This document shows, one piece after another, positions 35,631 through 47,589 of a stretch of 64,000 nucleotides of DNA. How positions within the stretch are numbered: position 1 is the stretch's first letter; the number at the start of each line of letters is the position of its first letter. The notes below the pieces were generated by a model, which did no database searches, was not told the origin of the DNA, and saw only the letters and a program-made list of their open reading frames with translations. Source of the stretch: Malachius bipustulatus (taxonomy: Eukaryota > Arthropoda > Insecta > Coleoptera > Melyridae); NCBI GenBank assembly GCA_910589415.1, contig OU342630.1:43060012-43124011 (forward strand). Direction: 5' to 3'. Both the position numbers and the translations under genes were made by a program.

Positions 35631-35889
35631 ACTTCAAACTTTCAAGTATGGATTAAATTTTAGAAGATATAACACGTTAGTAAAATACAAAAATTTATTT
35701 GGAGCACATGAGGTCTGAGAGGAAGTTCAATTTGTATATGATTTTAACCGGCTTAAAAAAGAAGGAAGTTACAAATTCAACTGTATATGTTTACCCATGT
35801 TCGTTTATTATTTTTTTTTTAACTGTTCTCGGTCATATTTCAGAGAATAATTTGATGCAGACGTTAATGTTTAGCACAATTGTTTTGTT

Positions 35890-36105
35890 AAAAGAGAGAG
35901 CATCGGTGTTAGCGGTGGAGATGAGACATAGTCGCCCCACTCTGGAAATTTGGCTTCGATATCGAACTCATTTAGCCAGATACAAATTTTTATTTTAAAA
36001 ATAGTTAAATTAACGATCACGAACAACCATGCCGAGCTGGGATTCGAACCCAGACGGTGACAGCGTCAACGGCTTAAAAGTCAGCGACCTAAGCGGCCCG
36101 CTAAA
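35890..36105 (-). mobile_element. tRNA-derived SINE with A/B-box-like promoter
   Basis: On the minus strand the 5' part (36100 down to about 36030) folds like a tRNA: GCCGCTTAGGTCGCTGAC resembles an A box, and CTGGGTTCGAATCCCAG is a perfect T-stem and loop with the B box. The following 3' body (AGTGGGGCGACTATGTCTC) matches the SINE at 32600-32785. No poly-A tail or clear duplication was found. The acceptor-like ends pair only partly, so this is a SINE head rather than a functional tRNA gene. Confidence 0.75.
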
Positions 36106-36284
36106 AAAATGTAATTTTTATATAGACATAGATCATGTGACATAGACTCGACATAGAAGAATTGATCCGGTCATAAACGGCTGGACCCGTAATATGTTAG
36201 AGAACAACTTTGACTAGCTGATCGCATAATAATCGCATAATACGGCTGTGTAACTTGGTAGTACCATAAAGGTTAATAAGCCTG

Positions 36285-36800
36285 GCCCAAAATGAGGACT
36301 TCAAGTTTACAAAGACAAGCATGCCTAGCGAAGCGATTAGTGGAGCAACGAGCTCCACACCGTCGGCAGCTATGGAAATCCTTCTGGATCTACCTTCTCT
36401 CCATATACTTGGAAGGAGAGGCTAGATGGACAACGGACAGACTGTTACAGGGGTACGAAAAACGACAATGACTTGTGTCATGGAGCGGACCAGACTACTG
36501 GACGACATTCTAAGTCACAGTCTTCTGGATATGCCCCGAACATGATGTCACACCCAACCAACTATACTGCTGATAATGTCCGCTTTCCAAGAAGAGACGA
36601 ATTATAGGCGACACAAACGACCTCCTCAAAGCAGACTTCACATGGTACACCGACGGCTTCGACACTCCAACGGGAGCTGGATCCGGAGAATATTACTCCG
36701 GGTCGAGAAGAGACTATAACTTCTCGAGGCTGGGTCATCATGCAACAGTATTTCAAGCAGAATTTGATGCCATGGTGCTTAGCGCACGCGGATTTATTTG
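36285..36800 (+). pseudogene. R1/jockey-like LINE: post-RT and RNase H start (relic)
   Basis: At 36310-36440 the frames give SLQRQACLA, then SSTPSAAMEILLDLPSLHIYLEGEAR split by a frameshift: the usual sequence after the RT palm, with its threonine/proline-rich turn and hydrophobic leucine stretch. At about 36620-36785 one frame reads ADFTWYTDGFDTPTGAGSGE, then RLGHHATVFQAEFDAM. These are the RNase H start (TDG, where the family usually has a DGS/K motif) and its catalytic-type glutamate. The LINE breaks off soon after 36790. It is too damaged to encode a protein. Confidence 0.8.
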
Positions 36801-36804
36801 TTGG

Positions 36805-38155
36805 TCACCAAAATTATTATAATAATGAAACATTGTAAGGCTATTTAATATTTTTTATATTTTGAGTTTTTCCATAACTAGATCTCCTTTCTGCATGTAA
36901 TTACACAATCTAAACGTTATAAAGGCCTGGGTGTGACTTACCTTGGGATTACCTGTATTATGGATATTAGCTCCCGAAATTGACTACACAATCGACAAAT
37001 CGGATAGAAAATAATTACGATCATGTAGCCCTAGCATTTGTAAATTTTTAATGCTTTGAATAAAATGCAGCCGAAGGGAACAAACAGCTATCTAGTTTAA
37101 ATCACCAATTTGCAATGATTGAAGGGTCATGAATTCATGAATTAAATATGAACCATGATGTAGATTGCGTCAGTAACAAAAACACGGAAATCTATTATAA
37201 GGTAAATAGACAAAAATAGACGTTTGTTTTGCGTTCTAGGCTTCATGCAATAATCAATAATAATATGTATAATATGACAGCATCTTGCCATAAAATTCAC
37301 GTCTACAAGTTCACTTCGACAGTAAATTTATGTAAGCTTTTGCTCGATAAGATTCGCGAAAGTCTATTTTTGCTTACTTAAACTGGCTGATCAGATTGAT
37401 AAGCTCAGGTAGCGAAGTAATTAAGAGTTGCAGTTATTTCATGCTCGCGTACCTATAGGTATTTTACGGCCAATAGATAAATGTCAAGAAAGGTGATCCT
37501 GGAAAACTATTAAGCGCCGTGCCACTTGTTTCAGGCTGCGATAAGTTGACTTCAACTTCTACCAGTGATTGAAAACATGATGAGTCACCAAGAACTTACC
37601 CTTAATTTTGATAAAGAATAAAAAAATGCCGAAAACGATGAGATTCCATTAAAAATAACAAACTTGATGTTCTGTATAATCGTGGCGTCTATTATGAGTC
37701 GGAAAAAACCCGAAATTTCCGAATTTTTTCAGACACAACGAAACCACTTTCCTACCCCGTTTTCAAGAGTGCTGAACACGATGGCGTAGGGAAAATTTCT
37801 TTTTCGGGTTGCGTTCACCCCCTATTGGCCAAAAACCACCCCTTTTTTTAAATCTCTGTTTTAATGCCCCCGGGTAGAAAAAAATGCGCGCAACTCGCTT
37901 CTGGGGATGCCTTGTATCTAATGACAACTGCCCGTCACCGGAAGAGATGATATTTCTTAAATGTGTACCCAAGAAATGTGGAGGCTTTTCAAAAATCACA
38001 CCATGCCAAATTTCGAAACAGTATTCAAATAGGTCCTGCTAAGGTATGTCTATGAGGTATACAAAATAAATTTAAAATTTTATTTAAAATTTAAATTTAT
38101 GTATTTAAAATTTTACGTATATTTATAAATTTTACGAGGTATATTTTACGTTTAT
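36805..38155. other. Unassigned sequence
   Basis: No gene is seen. A minus-strand open frame at 37763-37999 has no recognisable motif. Confidence 0.35.
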
Positions 38156-38159
38156 CGAC

Positions 38160-38640
38160 ACCTCCCCACCCCTTTAAATTCATAGCCGAATAAGATAGAA
38201 CTTTGATACAAAAAATAAATTTTAGTACTTTTTTTTGCCCGTATTCACAAACGATAAATTCCTAAATAATTACGTAGTCAATTATACCCATCTCACTCTA
38301 ACGCATAAAAACTGCATATCTCCATCTCATAATTAATTATTTTCCAGATATTACAGGACAGAAACGCTTTGTGAATACGGGCGTTTGACTTGAAACTGAT
38401 GTGTCAAATATCAAAGCTAACGTTACAATCCCTGTCAGCTTCAAATGGCACGGGGGAGTCATGTGAGATTCATTTTACAGGTATTTTAATTATCTACACG
38501 TTAGTTTTCAATTTTGACAATCTCTGTAAACTCCCCATCCCCTAAACTTCGGAGCCGAATGAGATAGTATAAAAGCTAAATTAAATGGAAAGAATCTTAC
38601 TACTTTTTGACATAAAACTAATGTGTCAAATATCAAAATA
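38160..38640. repeat. Local direct duplication, one copy hosting a MITE
   Basis: CTCCCCAYCCC, AGCCGAATRAGATAG and ATGTGTCAAATATCAAA words recur in the same order at 38163-38425 and 38528-38640. The first copy contains the MITE at 38237-38382; the second is the corresponding unoccupied sequence. Confidence 0.75.
38237..38382. mobile_element. MITE with GCCCGTATTCACAAACG ends (146 bp)
   Basis: Terminal inverted repeats begin GCCCGTATTCACAAACG and end in the complement. The interior includes ACTGCATATCTCCATCTCA. A second copy lies at 55941-56093. I could not find a clear target duplication at either copy. Confidence 0.85.
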
Positions 38641-38644
38641 ATTG

Positions 38645-41290
38645 TTCCTGACGTTACGTACCTCTTCAACTCTAATTATGTACTTGAATTTTATGCGATT
38701 TCGATTAGTGATGTTTGGTGGATGTTTGTTTTAATTTCGTTGACCAAGCACGGCCACATTGGAGTTAATTGCCTGTCAATATCAAATTAATGTAATACCT
38801 GGGGAAATAAAATTTTACAAAACTGTAACTACATTTGCAGGCGTCTGTAAAACAAATTATCCAATCGTGTTCTGACAATGCGCGGATTTATCTGAAACTT
38901 TAATGACTGATTGATTGATGTTTGCAGGTGAAACATTATTTATTCTTTCTTTGACAGACATAATTAATAATGGAGCCTTTTAGGGCGCGAAGTAATTAAT
39001 ACAACCCGTCAATGTTGTATCGAAATGACAGCTATCAGATTCACTTGAAATAACTACTCTTGTCAGCCACATGTTTTGAAAATCAGACATTCCATTCTTG
39101 TAATCCGACTTCCTAATACTTTTGAAAAGACTCGATTTGTACCTATATGAATTCCTTCATGCCAAAAGTCTTTGCTTTCTGGACACACAAATTTGCGTCA
39201 TATTTTGTTGGAATGATGAAAGTAGATTTGTTCAATATTGATACCAAGTCATCTCGTTTGAAAGTGTTTACATAGGTACCTAATTTGATTGATGTTAAAA
39301 CGAAGGTGGTTAATCAACCAGATCCGATATTTGGGTATCAGCCTTATAGAGGGTGGCTTAATTTCGATGTTTTAGTAGGGAATCTTTATACTATAAGAAC
39401 TACTTATAAGAAATACAGGAAAATGGATCGCGCATCTTCGATGTCTTTTTTTTTCTGAACACGTCGATGGTGACACCTAAAATTGGCTATCGTCTTTTGT
39501 TTTCAAGTTTTTTGTTTGAATTAGAGAAAATTGGTTGGAGAAAGGTGAAACGACGTTTGCTGTGGTATAGAAGAAGAGTTTACATAAAATTATATGTTTT
39601 TGTTAAAATTATTTATTTTTATCGAATTCAAATTGTTGAGTAATAGAGATAGTTATATTCGGAGCTCTATAGGTAAGTTATTTTATTTTGACAGTTTGTA
39701 TAAGTTGCAAGTTAAAGAATATAATTATAACCAATTTTACATTTTTATTTTTATTCAAACTTGAAAAGTAACATATTTTTATGTTCATTTATCTCTGAAT
39801 CCACCTGAGAGAAAGAGATTATAAAATAAAAGATAATAATTTTTGTTATGGGAGAAATTTAAAAAAATAACCACAGAAACGACATTTAATGTAATAATAA
39901 TAATAATAATAATTATAGTAATTGTAAGGGGATTTCATATACCTACGTTGTATTTTTATTTAATTTAATATTTTATTCGCCGTTTTTAACATTTTTATAA
40001 TTTTAGTATTTTTTCACCCGCTATTAAAAATAAAAATATTCACAAAAAAATCATATCCTTTCCAAAAAATTAATGAAAAGAAATAAACCGACCCCACATG
40101 ATATTATAACACTATTGGTAATGCAAAAATTGTCTTTATAATTATTATGTCAAAGCCCATTATGACCTCCATTTAAAAATAGGTATATAACTTTATTTAT
40201 CATACCTCGAATTATGAATTATTCTTTTTATTGCTACGCCATTGCATTCCTTTTGAAAAAGTGTCTAAAAATGTGTAAATTATTTCCTTCTGATTCTAAT
40301 AGTAAATGAGAGAGGTAGAGAGTGGGAAGACCATTGAAGAGTGGGCTTTCACCATTAAAGTTTTCTCAAAAAAAGAGACCGAGGATGCCTGCTCCATTTT
40401 TCTGCATCTTTTATAATTATTATGGACATTCCCTATTCAAACATCAAAATTTAGACATCCTGTATCATTTTTATATAATTTTTTATATAAATTAAAACTC
40501 AATATTTCGCACATCTTATCATAGGGCACAACATTGAGGTACAATAAGGTTGGCAGATGTTCATACACAAGTCTAGATCTAACAACTACAAGGATTCGTT
40601 CCATTATGAAGCGACTGTAAATGGTACAAAGAAGTCCGCAGGACTTCACGACTTTGGCTTCACCTCGAGTTTATCAGGATTATGTTAAGTACGTATGTGC
40701 ACGCATTAATCGTAAGATAAAAATAAGTGGTTATTTTTATTGTCTACTTTCATGTAACGTTTACAATTGCAAAACTTCAAGCCCATTATGCCTGCCTTCA
40801 AAATACAGAAAGAATGGATCCTAGACTGAAGAAACTTTCCAGAATTGATGATTCTGTTTACCAGCCGACATAAATTTTATTTCTTAATTAGAAAATACTT
40901 TTATCCTTTTTTATTGAACAATATTCCAATTATAAGACCTTTTTGGATGAATTGTGATGATTATTTTATTATTCGTAGGTATTGTATAATAGTTCATAAT
41001 ACCGGCTCTTGTCCAATCACAGCTACTAGGAATTCATAATACCAATCAAATGCGGGACCAATCAAAAGCTGTAAATTTGATAATTTGAGCAAAGCTGTGA
41101 ATAGGAGCTATAACTGACATTTCTCAGAATCCACGCGTGCGCAGTCGGTATTCGGTACTATATGTTGTTCTAATACCACTAAAAAAAAATCATTGATAAT
41201 GGCTCTAAATCGCTTATACAGCGAGTCGCCCGGTGGAGATAAAAAAAATGATTTGTAGAAAAGTTGTATAGTTAGAAGAGGCCTAATTTT
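38645..41290. other. AT-rich sequence, microsatellite
   Basis: A TAA repeat lies at about 39892-39914. AGACATCCTGTATCA near 40452 may be a decayed element end. No gene is supported. Confidence 0.35.
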
Positions 41291-41298
41291 CAGCAATA

Positions 41299-41812
41299 CA
41301 GGGTGGCCCAATATCACTGTACGGTATACAATTTTGTTATTTTAAATAGGACACTCTGTATATTATTACATTTTTAGATTTTCTGAGAAAAATCAGTAAG
41401 AATGGTTTCCACAGTTGGAGTTTGAATTGAGTTGCTTATGAGTTAGGTATAAAACAATGAAAACAGTCATTTGAAAACTCCAAATATCGGAAAATGGTTC
41501 ATATTTCCCTATCTTAACTATTTAGGTGGCATCTTATCATGTGGATGAAATTGTTATACACCGTGATGAAAATTATCAGATTCTTCATTACTTTTATCAG
41601 ATTTTCCATCTCCCTTTATAACAATTTCATTCACACCATTGGATACCATGTGAAAAGTTAAGATAGTGTATAAAGTAAACTATGTTATCTGATATCTTGA
41701 GCCATTTTCAATGTGAACTGCTTTGAAAATAAAAAATGGCGACTTTCCTACTTGCTTATAACTCATAAGCTACTCAGTTTAAACTCTAACTGAGAAAATC
41801 ATTTTTAGTTGT
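41299..41812. mobile_element. CAGGGTGGCCC foldback
   Basis: Starts CAGGGTGGCCCAATATCACT and matches the second layer of the 27284-28130 element (27417-28006). Left arm about 41340-41590, inverted right arm about 41610-41812; the outermost right terminus is lost. The internal TGTTATACACCGTGATGAA and its complement face each other at the centre. Confidence 0.8.
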
Positions 41813-41847
41813 TCTCACTCTTATGGTTGTGTTGGTGATATATCAGA

Positions 41848-41874
41848 CTGATGAGCTGAAAATAATCAGTGAAA
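41848..41874 (+). ncRNA. Hammerhead-like core motif
   Basis: CTGATGA, then GCTGA / TCAGT forming a 5-bp stem with one G-T pair around a 6-base loop, then GAAA, with no extra base. GATAT upstream (41837-41841) could pair with ATATC after the core as a short stem III, but no proper stem I is visible. It may be coincidental. Confidence 0.3.
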
Positions 41875-41879
41875 TATCT

Positions 41880-42436
41880 ACGTCTCTGAATTCAGCAATA
41901 ACTATTTGAGGTTGTCGGTCAAATAATTTTAGTAAAGCAGTAAGTAAAGCATTAAGTAAAGCAATATAATTTATAAATTAGGATTCCCGGAAGGATAACA
42001 GCGCCGAAAATCCAATTTTCAAAAACTCAATCATTTCCAAGACAATAATACCTTTTACGCAGTGATAGAAATTTATCGAGTTGTTCTGAATTCTCTTAGA
42101 GTTGTTGCAAGTTACGTGTAGAATTTTGTTGACTTTGCTTCCAGGTTCAATTTACACAATGAAATAGAGTGAACTCGAATCCCAACTGCTTGACTTGGAG
42201 GTATCCCAGAATCACGACAATTCTCCAAGGATTGTGTCGACCCGTTAAAATGAATGCAAGTTATCGTACGAAATCGCCGAAAGTAATATAAGGTCTTGAG
42301 ATATGTTTTCAATGAACATCGTTTAATGTTGAAACTCATTCTGTGACTTACAATTTTTGATTTATAGGTATTAAAAAACACGCTAAAAAACAATAATGAT
42401 GATTATGAACACATATTACAAAAATACTTTGGTACT
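41880..42436. other. Unassigned sequence
   Basis: Short AGTAAAGCA repeats occur at about 41931-41961. The minus-strand open frame at 42112-42393 is not recognised. Confidence 0.35.
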
Positions 42437-42440
42437 GCAG

Positions 42441-43015
42441 CAGTGGCGTTCGTACAAGTCACGTTACACTTAATATTGTTGAAAAAAAAATAGTACGTCA
42501 CTGCTTTTTTATGAAAATAAAATTATTTTTTAAATCCTCTTTCATTTCTGAGTAAGTATAATCTCTTGACTTTTCTCAACCGATGCAACGTTTTCTAATA
42601 AAAAAATAAATATCATATGTTTAGACACCTGTGTGTTTGAGTAGAGAGTTGGATTTTACAAATGAAAATAAATTCACAAATTCAACAGTTTCGCTTTTCT
42701 TTACGTTAAATGACGTTTACTATCTACAGGCCAATTTCTAAAGAGTCAGATATTATGAGAACACGTTTTTTTTATATCGGAGAACAGATTGAATCGAACT
42801 TCTGCAGTTCTGTAGCAGTTTCAGAAAGAGACAACCTAAAATTGTATTCTATATTTTTATCAGAAAAGCTTGTATAGGTTGAAAAAAGTCAAAGGATCAT
42901 ATTTACTCAGAAATGAAAGAGAATTTGAAACATAATTTTATTCTCATAAAAAGCAGTGGCGTACTATTTTTTTTCAAAATTATTAAGTGTAACGCGACTT
43001 GCACGAACGCCACTG
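42441..43015. mobile_element. CAGTGGCGT foldback (575 bp)
   Basis: Arms of about 150-200 bases: the left begins CAGTGGCGTTCGTACAAGTC, the right ends with a close complement, CCACTG. A second CAGTGGCGTAC-type word lies about 55-60 bases inside the right end, with a degenerate partner on the left. The CAGTGGCG-type ends recall hAT termini, but I find no 8-base duplication. Confidence 0.8.
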
Positions 43016-43145
43016 CGACAATAACTAAAAGTTATACGTTGGGAAATGCCTCTTGATGCATGGAAGGTTCACACAAATTTTCACGAAAATATCTTAATTC
43101 TTATCAAAGTTATTATTAAAAACGATTTTTTTCTTGAAACTTCAA

Positions 43146-43234
43146 CACCCTGTGTTTAAGAAACACCTCGTTTTCTTAAAATGAACTCATCAATCACCCC
43201 CTGAATTTTCTAGGTTCATTTTAGATACACCCTG
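43146..43234 (-). repeat. Right-end fragment of a CAGGGTG element
   Basis: Two terminal words, CACCCTG at 43146-43152 and 43228-43234, with GTTTTCTTAAAATGAACTC between, match the outer right arm of the 21285-22054 type. Its outer end cuts the LINE RT directly. Confidence 0.6.
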
Positions 43235-43239
43235 TATTA

Positions 43240-43780
43240 ATATGAGGAAACGAGTCGGAGATAAAATGGATCCCTGAGGTACACCGGCATTGATATAAAA
43301 AGTCTCAGATAGTACTTCATCGACGGCCATCCACAACAAGCGATCTCCAAAATAACTGGCAAGCCACAAGCGGAACTCTTCGATCATATAGTTTTGACGC
43401 AGTTTTGCCAACAATCCATTATGCCAGACACAGTCGAAACCTCTAGAAATATCAAGCGCAGCCCCTCGAGACTCCACGTGCGCTATTCCACAGCTCGGTG
43501 ACGTAAGTGAGGAGGTCACCTGTTTATCTCTGCTTGCGGAAGCCGTACTGATTGTCGCTTATTATATTAGCTCCTTCCAAATACTTAATTACTAAAAAGT
43601 GTTGGTTAATAGCTTTATCTATAATCTGCATATTACTGAAAGCAATGCCACCGGTAGATAGGTATTTGGCATGGCCTTTTTGCCTTTTTTTGGGAATACG
43701 AAGGATACGAAGGATTCCCTTTTTATAAGACATGTTGAAAAGTCGACAGAAAACAGGTGACAGCTTAGTGGCGCATTTTT
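43240..43780 (-). pseudogene. LINE reverse transcriptase, fingers and palm start (relic)
   Basis: Minus strand, in order: LSPVFCRLFNMSYKKGI, IPKKRQKGHAKY, then IIDKAINQHFL and YLEGANIISDNQYGFRKQR (43524-43780). In the next frame (43240-43519) follow ALDISRGFDCVWHNGLLAKL (motif A with catalytic aspartate), RLWLASYFGDR and NAGVPQGSILSP (motif B). The catalytic motif C is missing because the CAGGGTG fragment ends the gene at 43234. The upstream side is broken by the element at 43801-44166. The motif set is that of jockey-type insect LINEs. The single long open frame at 43524-44195 runs from the MITE into the LINE and is not a real protein. Confidence 0.85.
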
Positions 43781-43800
43781 TGAGTGAAAACACGTGGGAA

Positions 43801-44166
43801 ATTGCTGCCCCTCCCCCCTCCATGCAGATTGGGCGAGGAGTAAGTTTTAAATTTTTATTCGGAACTCTTTTTTTTTTAATGCAAACTCGGAAATTGTGGC
43901 TAAAACTACGTAGGATTTGTATTGAACATTTTTTCCGGTTAACGGATATTTTTGGTTCAATTTCAGTACTGAGACAAATCGAAAAAATTTTTTTGGTAAT
44001 TTCATCGATTACAGCGCCACCTATCATGAACCTAAAAAATATTCCAGAAAAATCCTTCGTATTTTTGTCGTAAAGCCCGAATCTGCAATAAAAATTCAGG
44101 GTTCTTCGCCAAATTTTCAAATTTACCCTCGCCACTCCTGCATGGATGGAAGAGGGGTCAGCAATT
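43801..44166. mobile_element. Small TIR element interrupting a LINE RT (about 366 bp)
   Basis: Inverted ends: ATTGCTGCCCCTC...CCATGCAGATTGGGCGAGG on the left, with the complement of ATTGCTGACCCCTC...CATGCAGGAGTGGCGAGGG on the right. There is no coding content. It lies within or at the 5' edge of the RT relic. Confidence 0.75.
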
Positions 44167-44169
44167 TTA

Positions 44170-46480
44170 TATGTATTTTTACCCATAAAATCCAAATCTA
44201 CAATAAAAAAACGTGAGTCTTATCCCTATCCAATTAAAAAACCTAACTTTGATATACCACTCTCATACGGGACACCTGTATAGTCCAAAATAATTTTACG
44301 TTATAGGCACTACGACCCTATAGAAGTTTAAAATTTTTAAAATCGAGAATGGTTCAGGTTACAAACACTGAGGCGGTAGTGACGCCCCACCTGTAGAAAG
44401 TGAAGGAGGAGTCATAATCCCCAGATTCATGAATAGAGGTCTACAATGAGAAGAAATGCAGAGCCTCTCAAATCCTGAAAATAATTTTTTTGGATCGTGA
44501 AGACTCGTGGAGCTTCGAGGGACTCGAAGTTTCAGTTCCCCATAACAAATAAGATAGTGAAACAGCGAGAAATAGACCGTAAGATGTTTAGAGGGATTCC
44601 GATGTATTTTAAGTCTTCTGATAACGAAAATCACCTAAGATAACGATCAGGAACGTGTGATTTTTGTCAAGTCATTTAGGCACGCGTTTGGAAGTTTGTA
44701 GATTTACCAATTCCGATTCCCAGAAGATAATTTATATTGCGTCAGAAGCAAGTCTTTGAAGTCCATTATCTACATGAAATCGAAAGCTATTTATTGCTAG
44801 TTACTTATTTGATATTTCAATCATTAGGTACTGAAAATAAAGCAGAGACCTTGGAAGAACTCGGTTTCAAACTAGAGAGATGTGAAATACGCTTTCAAAT
44901 GGAAAAATAGTATCCCTGTATTATTGTATCTTGCTTATCATTGTGATGGTCATTACTTCACACATGATCAACTATGAGGAATAAAACTATGTTTGAAACA
45001 ACAGTTACTAGGCTAGGCTAGGAAAAACACTAATCAGAAAACTGGAAAGCAACCCTCTAAATAATTTTTGGAGCAATATGAGTTAAACTTGCCTATAACA
45101 AACACAAATCCATAAATTTAGAAACGACACACATATTGCACACGAACATACACTGAGAACGGCGAAAAGGCTCTTGGTGACCTGGTCGCTTGGGGGTTGT
45201 TACCCCACCGTCCAACCACTAACTAGTGATTCGAGCAGTCTGCGCAACAAAATGTAGGACTTTGCATCCAAATGAGAGTTCCATTAATTATTTCTAGCAT
45301 ATTTTCTGCAAACACATTTTACTGACAACAGAACAATGGTCATTATTTGTATATACATGAAGCAATAATACAATCTGTAATAATTAGATCTGAGAGCACT
45401 AAATGCAAATGTAAGTAAGTTTAAAAAATTATTAATTTAAAGTCTTCATAAACTTATAGTCCGTAATAAACTTATAAGAACGTTCCTTGCATTTGATTAA
45501 CAACATTTGGAAGGCAAAACCTTACTTTTCTATCATCATCGTCCACAAATTGGTTAGTACATCAACAGTTAGTAGCAACATTAATCGATTCTTGGTTATT
45601 TTGAAACGATTCGTCACATAACCATTTGCTTTCGAAAATTTACAAGGATATTTGAAATTTACAACCTCGGTAAAAATTAATCGATTTCGAAGCAGGAAGC
45701 ATTATTATTGTAGTTCTACAGATTCCTCTTAAAATGACTTATCATGAAGTAGGTGTTGCCATTTAGAATTTTGTCGAAGATCTATGGCGCTTACAGTCAG
45801 GAGGTTTAGTAGATACAATTTTGAATGAGCGAAATAACGTTTCACTATGTTTATGAGTTATTCAGAGTGGCTCGTTGTTAGTATGAACACCCTGGATATT
45901 CACGTTATTTTAACAAAGAGCATGCTATTTACAATGCTATTGGCAGACGATAATGCAAATTTTATAAAGAGGTCTAAGATGTAAAATACTACACCATAAT
46001 TTCAACAATTATACCTATTATAGAAATAGAAACCAACATTTTTTGATCCCTTCAAAGTCAAAACCATTGAATTTAATAGTGTCCTATATAGAGTATCGTG
46101 ATTCAAAAATAAATAAAGAACACAGTATTCTGTTCTTGGTAAAAAAGATTACCTAAACTTTGTTTAACTGTGGGATGCCGGATGCGGATATATCAATCAG
46201 ACTACGGTGAAAACTTTATTTTGTCCTCGGCGAGCAGCAGTCTTTAAGAATCAATGAAGGATGTATGTAACTGTCTCTATACATATTTTCAAGAAATGCG
46301 CTACGTTAAAGAACACCAAAGAAGGAAACACTTACGGGAAATAAGCCCGTATATTGATGACAATAGGGCAAAGGAAAATGGTCCTCGCTTCTGTAGTTAA
46401 CTAATGGTTGATGCTCAACGAATTAACTGTTACATTATATCCTGTTAGATAAATAACAATATAATATAAGTACTTATAAA
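44170..46480. other. Unassigned sequence with scraps of element ends
   Basis: ACGGGACACCTGTATAG near 44267 and ACACCCTGGATATTC near 45887 look like decayed CAGGGTG-type termini. The minus-strand frame at 44359-44634 is unrecognised. Confidence 0.35.
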
Positions 46481-46485
46481 GTATA

Positions 46486-46640
46486 CAGGGTGATTCAGAT
46501 TATATCTTGTTAACTTCAGGGAACGATAGAGAATCGCATAATAATATGAGTTTGCTTTATGAACTATATTGGGAAATGTTTCGCTAAAAAAATACAGGGT
46601 GATAAAATTTTAAAAACGGGTGTAGAAAAAAAAGTATAAA
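46486..46640 (+). repeat. Left arm of a CAGGGTG element
   Basis: Two CAGGGTG words, at 46486-46492 and 46595-46601, are 109 bases apart, the same spacing as in the foldbacks at 9328 and 21285. No right arm is seen. Confidence 0.7.
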
Positions 46641-46644
46641 ACTC

Positions 46645-47375
46645 GCAGATAATGGCTACATTCCACTCATGGAATGATTAAAACACTCACCTATGGCTCG
46701 TATCTTGATCATAATACTCGCGTATTAAAAGCCTTGTTCCATAATATACTTTTATTCCACTGTGTAAATGTTGTATTCTGACGTGGACGACCGGAGTCAG
46801 TTATATTTTTTTACTACACTTAAGTAAATTGATTCGCGACGTCTGGTGTAATATGCGTTAGATTAAAACTAAAAATATTTGGAATTATAATATACTTAAA
46901 AATACGTAAAATAAATAAAATCTCCCGAGAGGAAGCCTTTGTTTCATTAATTACAAAAAGTAAGATTTGTTAGGTTTTAAGGTTTAAGTTACCTTAAGGC
47001 ACTTAATAAAGATTTTAGACTTGTGCCATTTTTTTTATGAATAATGCAGCTCGTAAACTATCTTGATCATATAATGAAAAATAAGCAAAGGTTAAAATTA
47101 CATCCACTCCGGGGCAAGTTTTTTTGATACTCCATGGTTTCGGAATAGCGGGTATAAAATCCATGGTTTTAGGACAAGAATTCCCAGCTTGGGAACTCTT
47201 AGGACTGGTTTAACATATCGATCACTGGTCTCTTCAGAGTACCCTCGATTGGTAGAGATACTCTCGTAGCCATGACGATCGCCATGATGATCTTCGAGAA
47301 GAAGATCATCATGAGTGTGAAGAAGATGATCTTCACATTCATTTGAGTGTAATGTGAGAATATATCGCACTAGCA
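46645..47375. other. Unassigned sequence
   Basis: 47265-47345 carries repeated GATGATCTTC / GAAGATCATC words that are partly self-complementary, perhaps a short low-complexity repeat. The minus-strand frame over it is not convincing. Confidence 0.35.
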
Positions 47376-47380
47376 GCGGG

Positions 47381-47587
47381 TATTATAAAGGCTCATTAAG
47401 TTAACGGGCAGATTTCTGTGGCCATTTCTGAAGAAGGTATCGAGTCTAAGTGTAAATATTTTAAATTTATCTATTCTTGACATGAAAGTAATTACAAAAA
47501 TGTTAATAAAAATCATTTGACGTCGATATTAGCTTCAAAAACGAGCACAGAAATCTGCCCGTTAGCCTAATGAGCCTTTATAATATT
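47381..47587. mobile_element. MITE with TTATAAAGGCTCATTA ends (about 207 bp)
   Basis: Left TATTATAAAGGCTCATTA... and GGGCAGATTTCTGTG are mirrored on the right (CACAGAAATCTGCCC...TAATGAGCCTTTATAATA). Repeats of about 38 bases surround a non-coding centre. No other copy is in the window. Confidence 0.8.
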
Positions 47588-47589
47588 GG

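Noticed and set aside
35745..35850. Separate transposon with TTTTAACCGGCTTAAAAAAG start
   Set aside because: The phrase is reminiscent of a common insect repeat, but I could not find its ends or a second copy here.
36020..36100. A tRNA gene on the minus strand
   Set aside because: The T-arm is perfect, but the acceptor and anticodon arms are poor, and it continues into a body shared with another SINE, so it is a SINE head.
43524..44195. A 223-residue protein
   Set aside because: It joins a small transposon (43801-44166) with part of a LINE RT; the long frame is fortuitous.
47098..47370. Histidine/aspartate-rich metal-binding protein
   Set aside because: The composition comes from a self-complementary GATGATCTTC repeat, not from a protein family.
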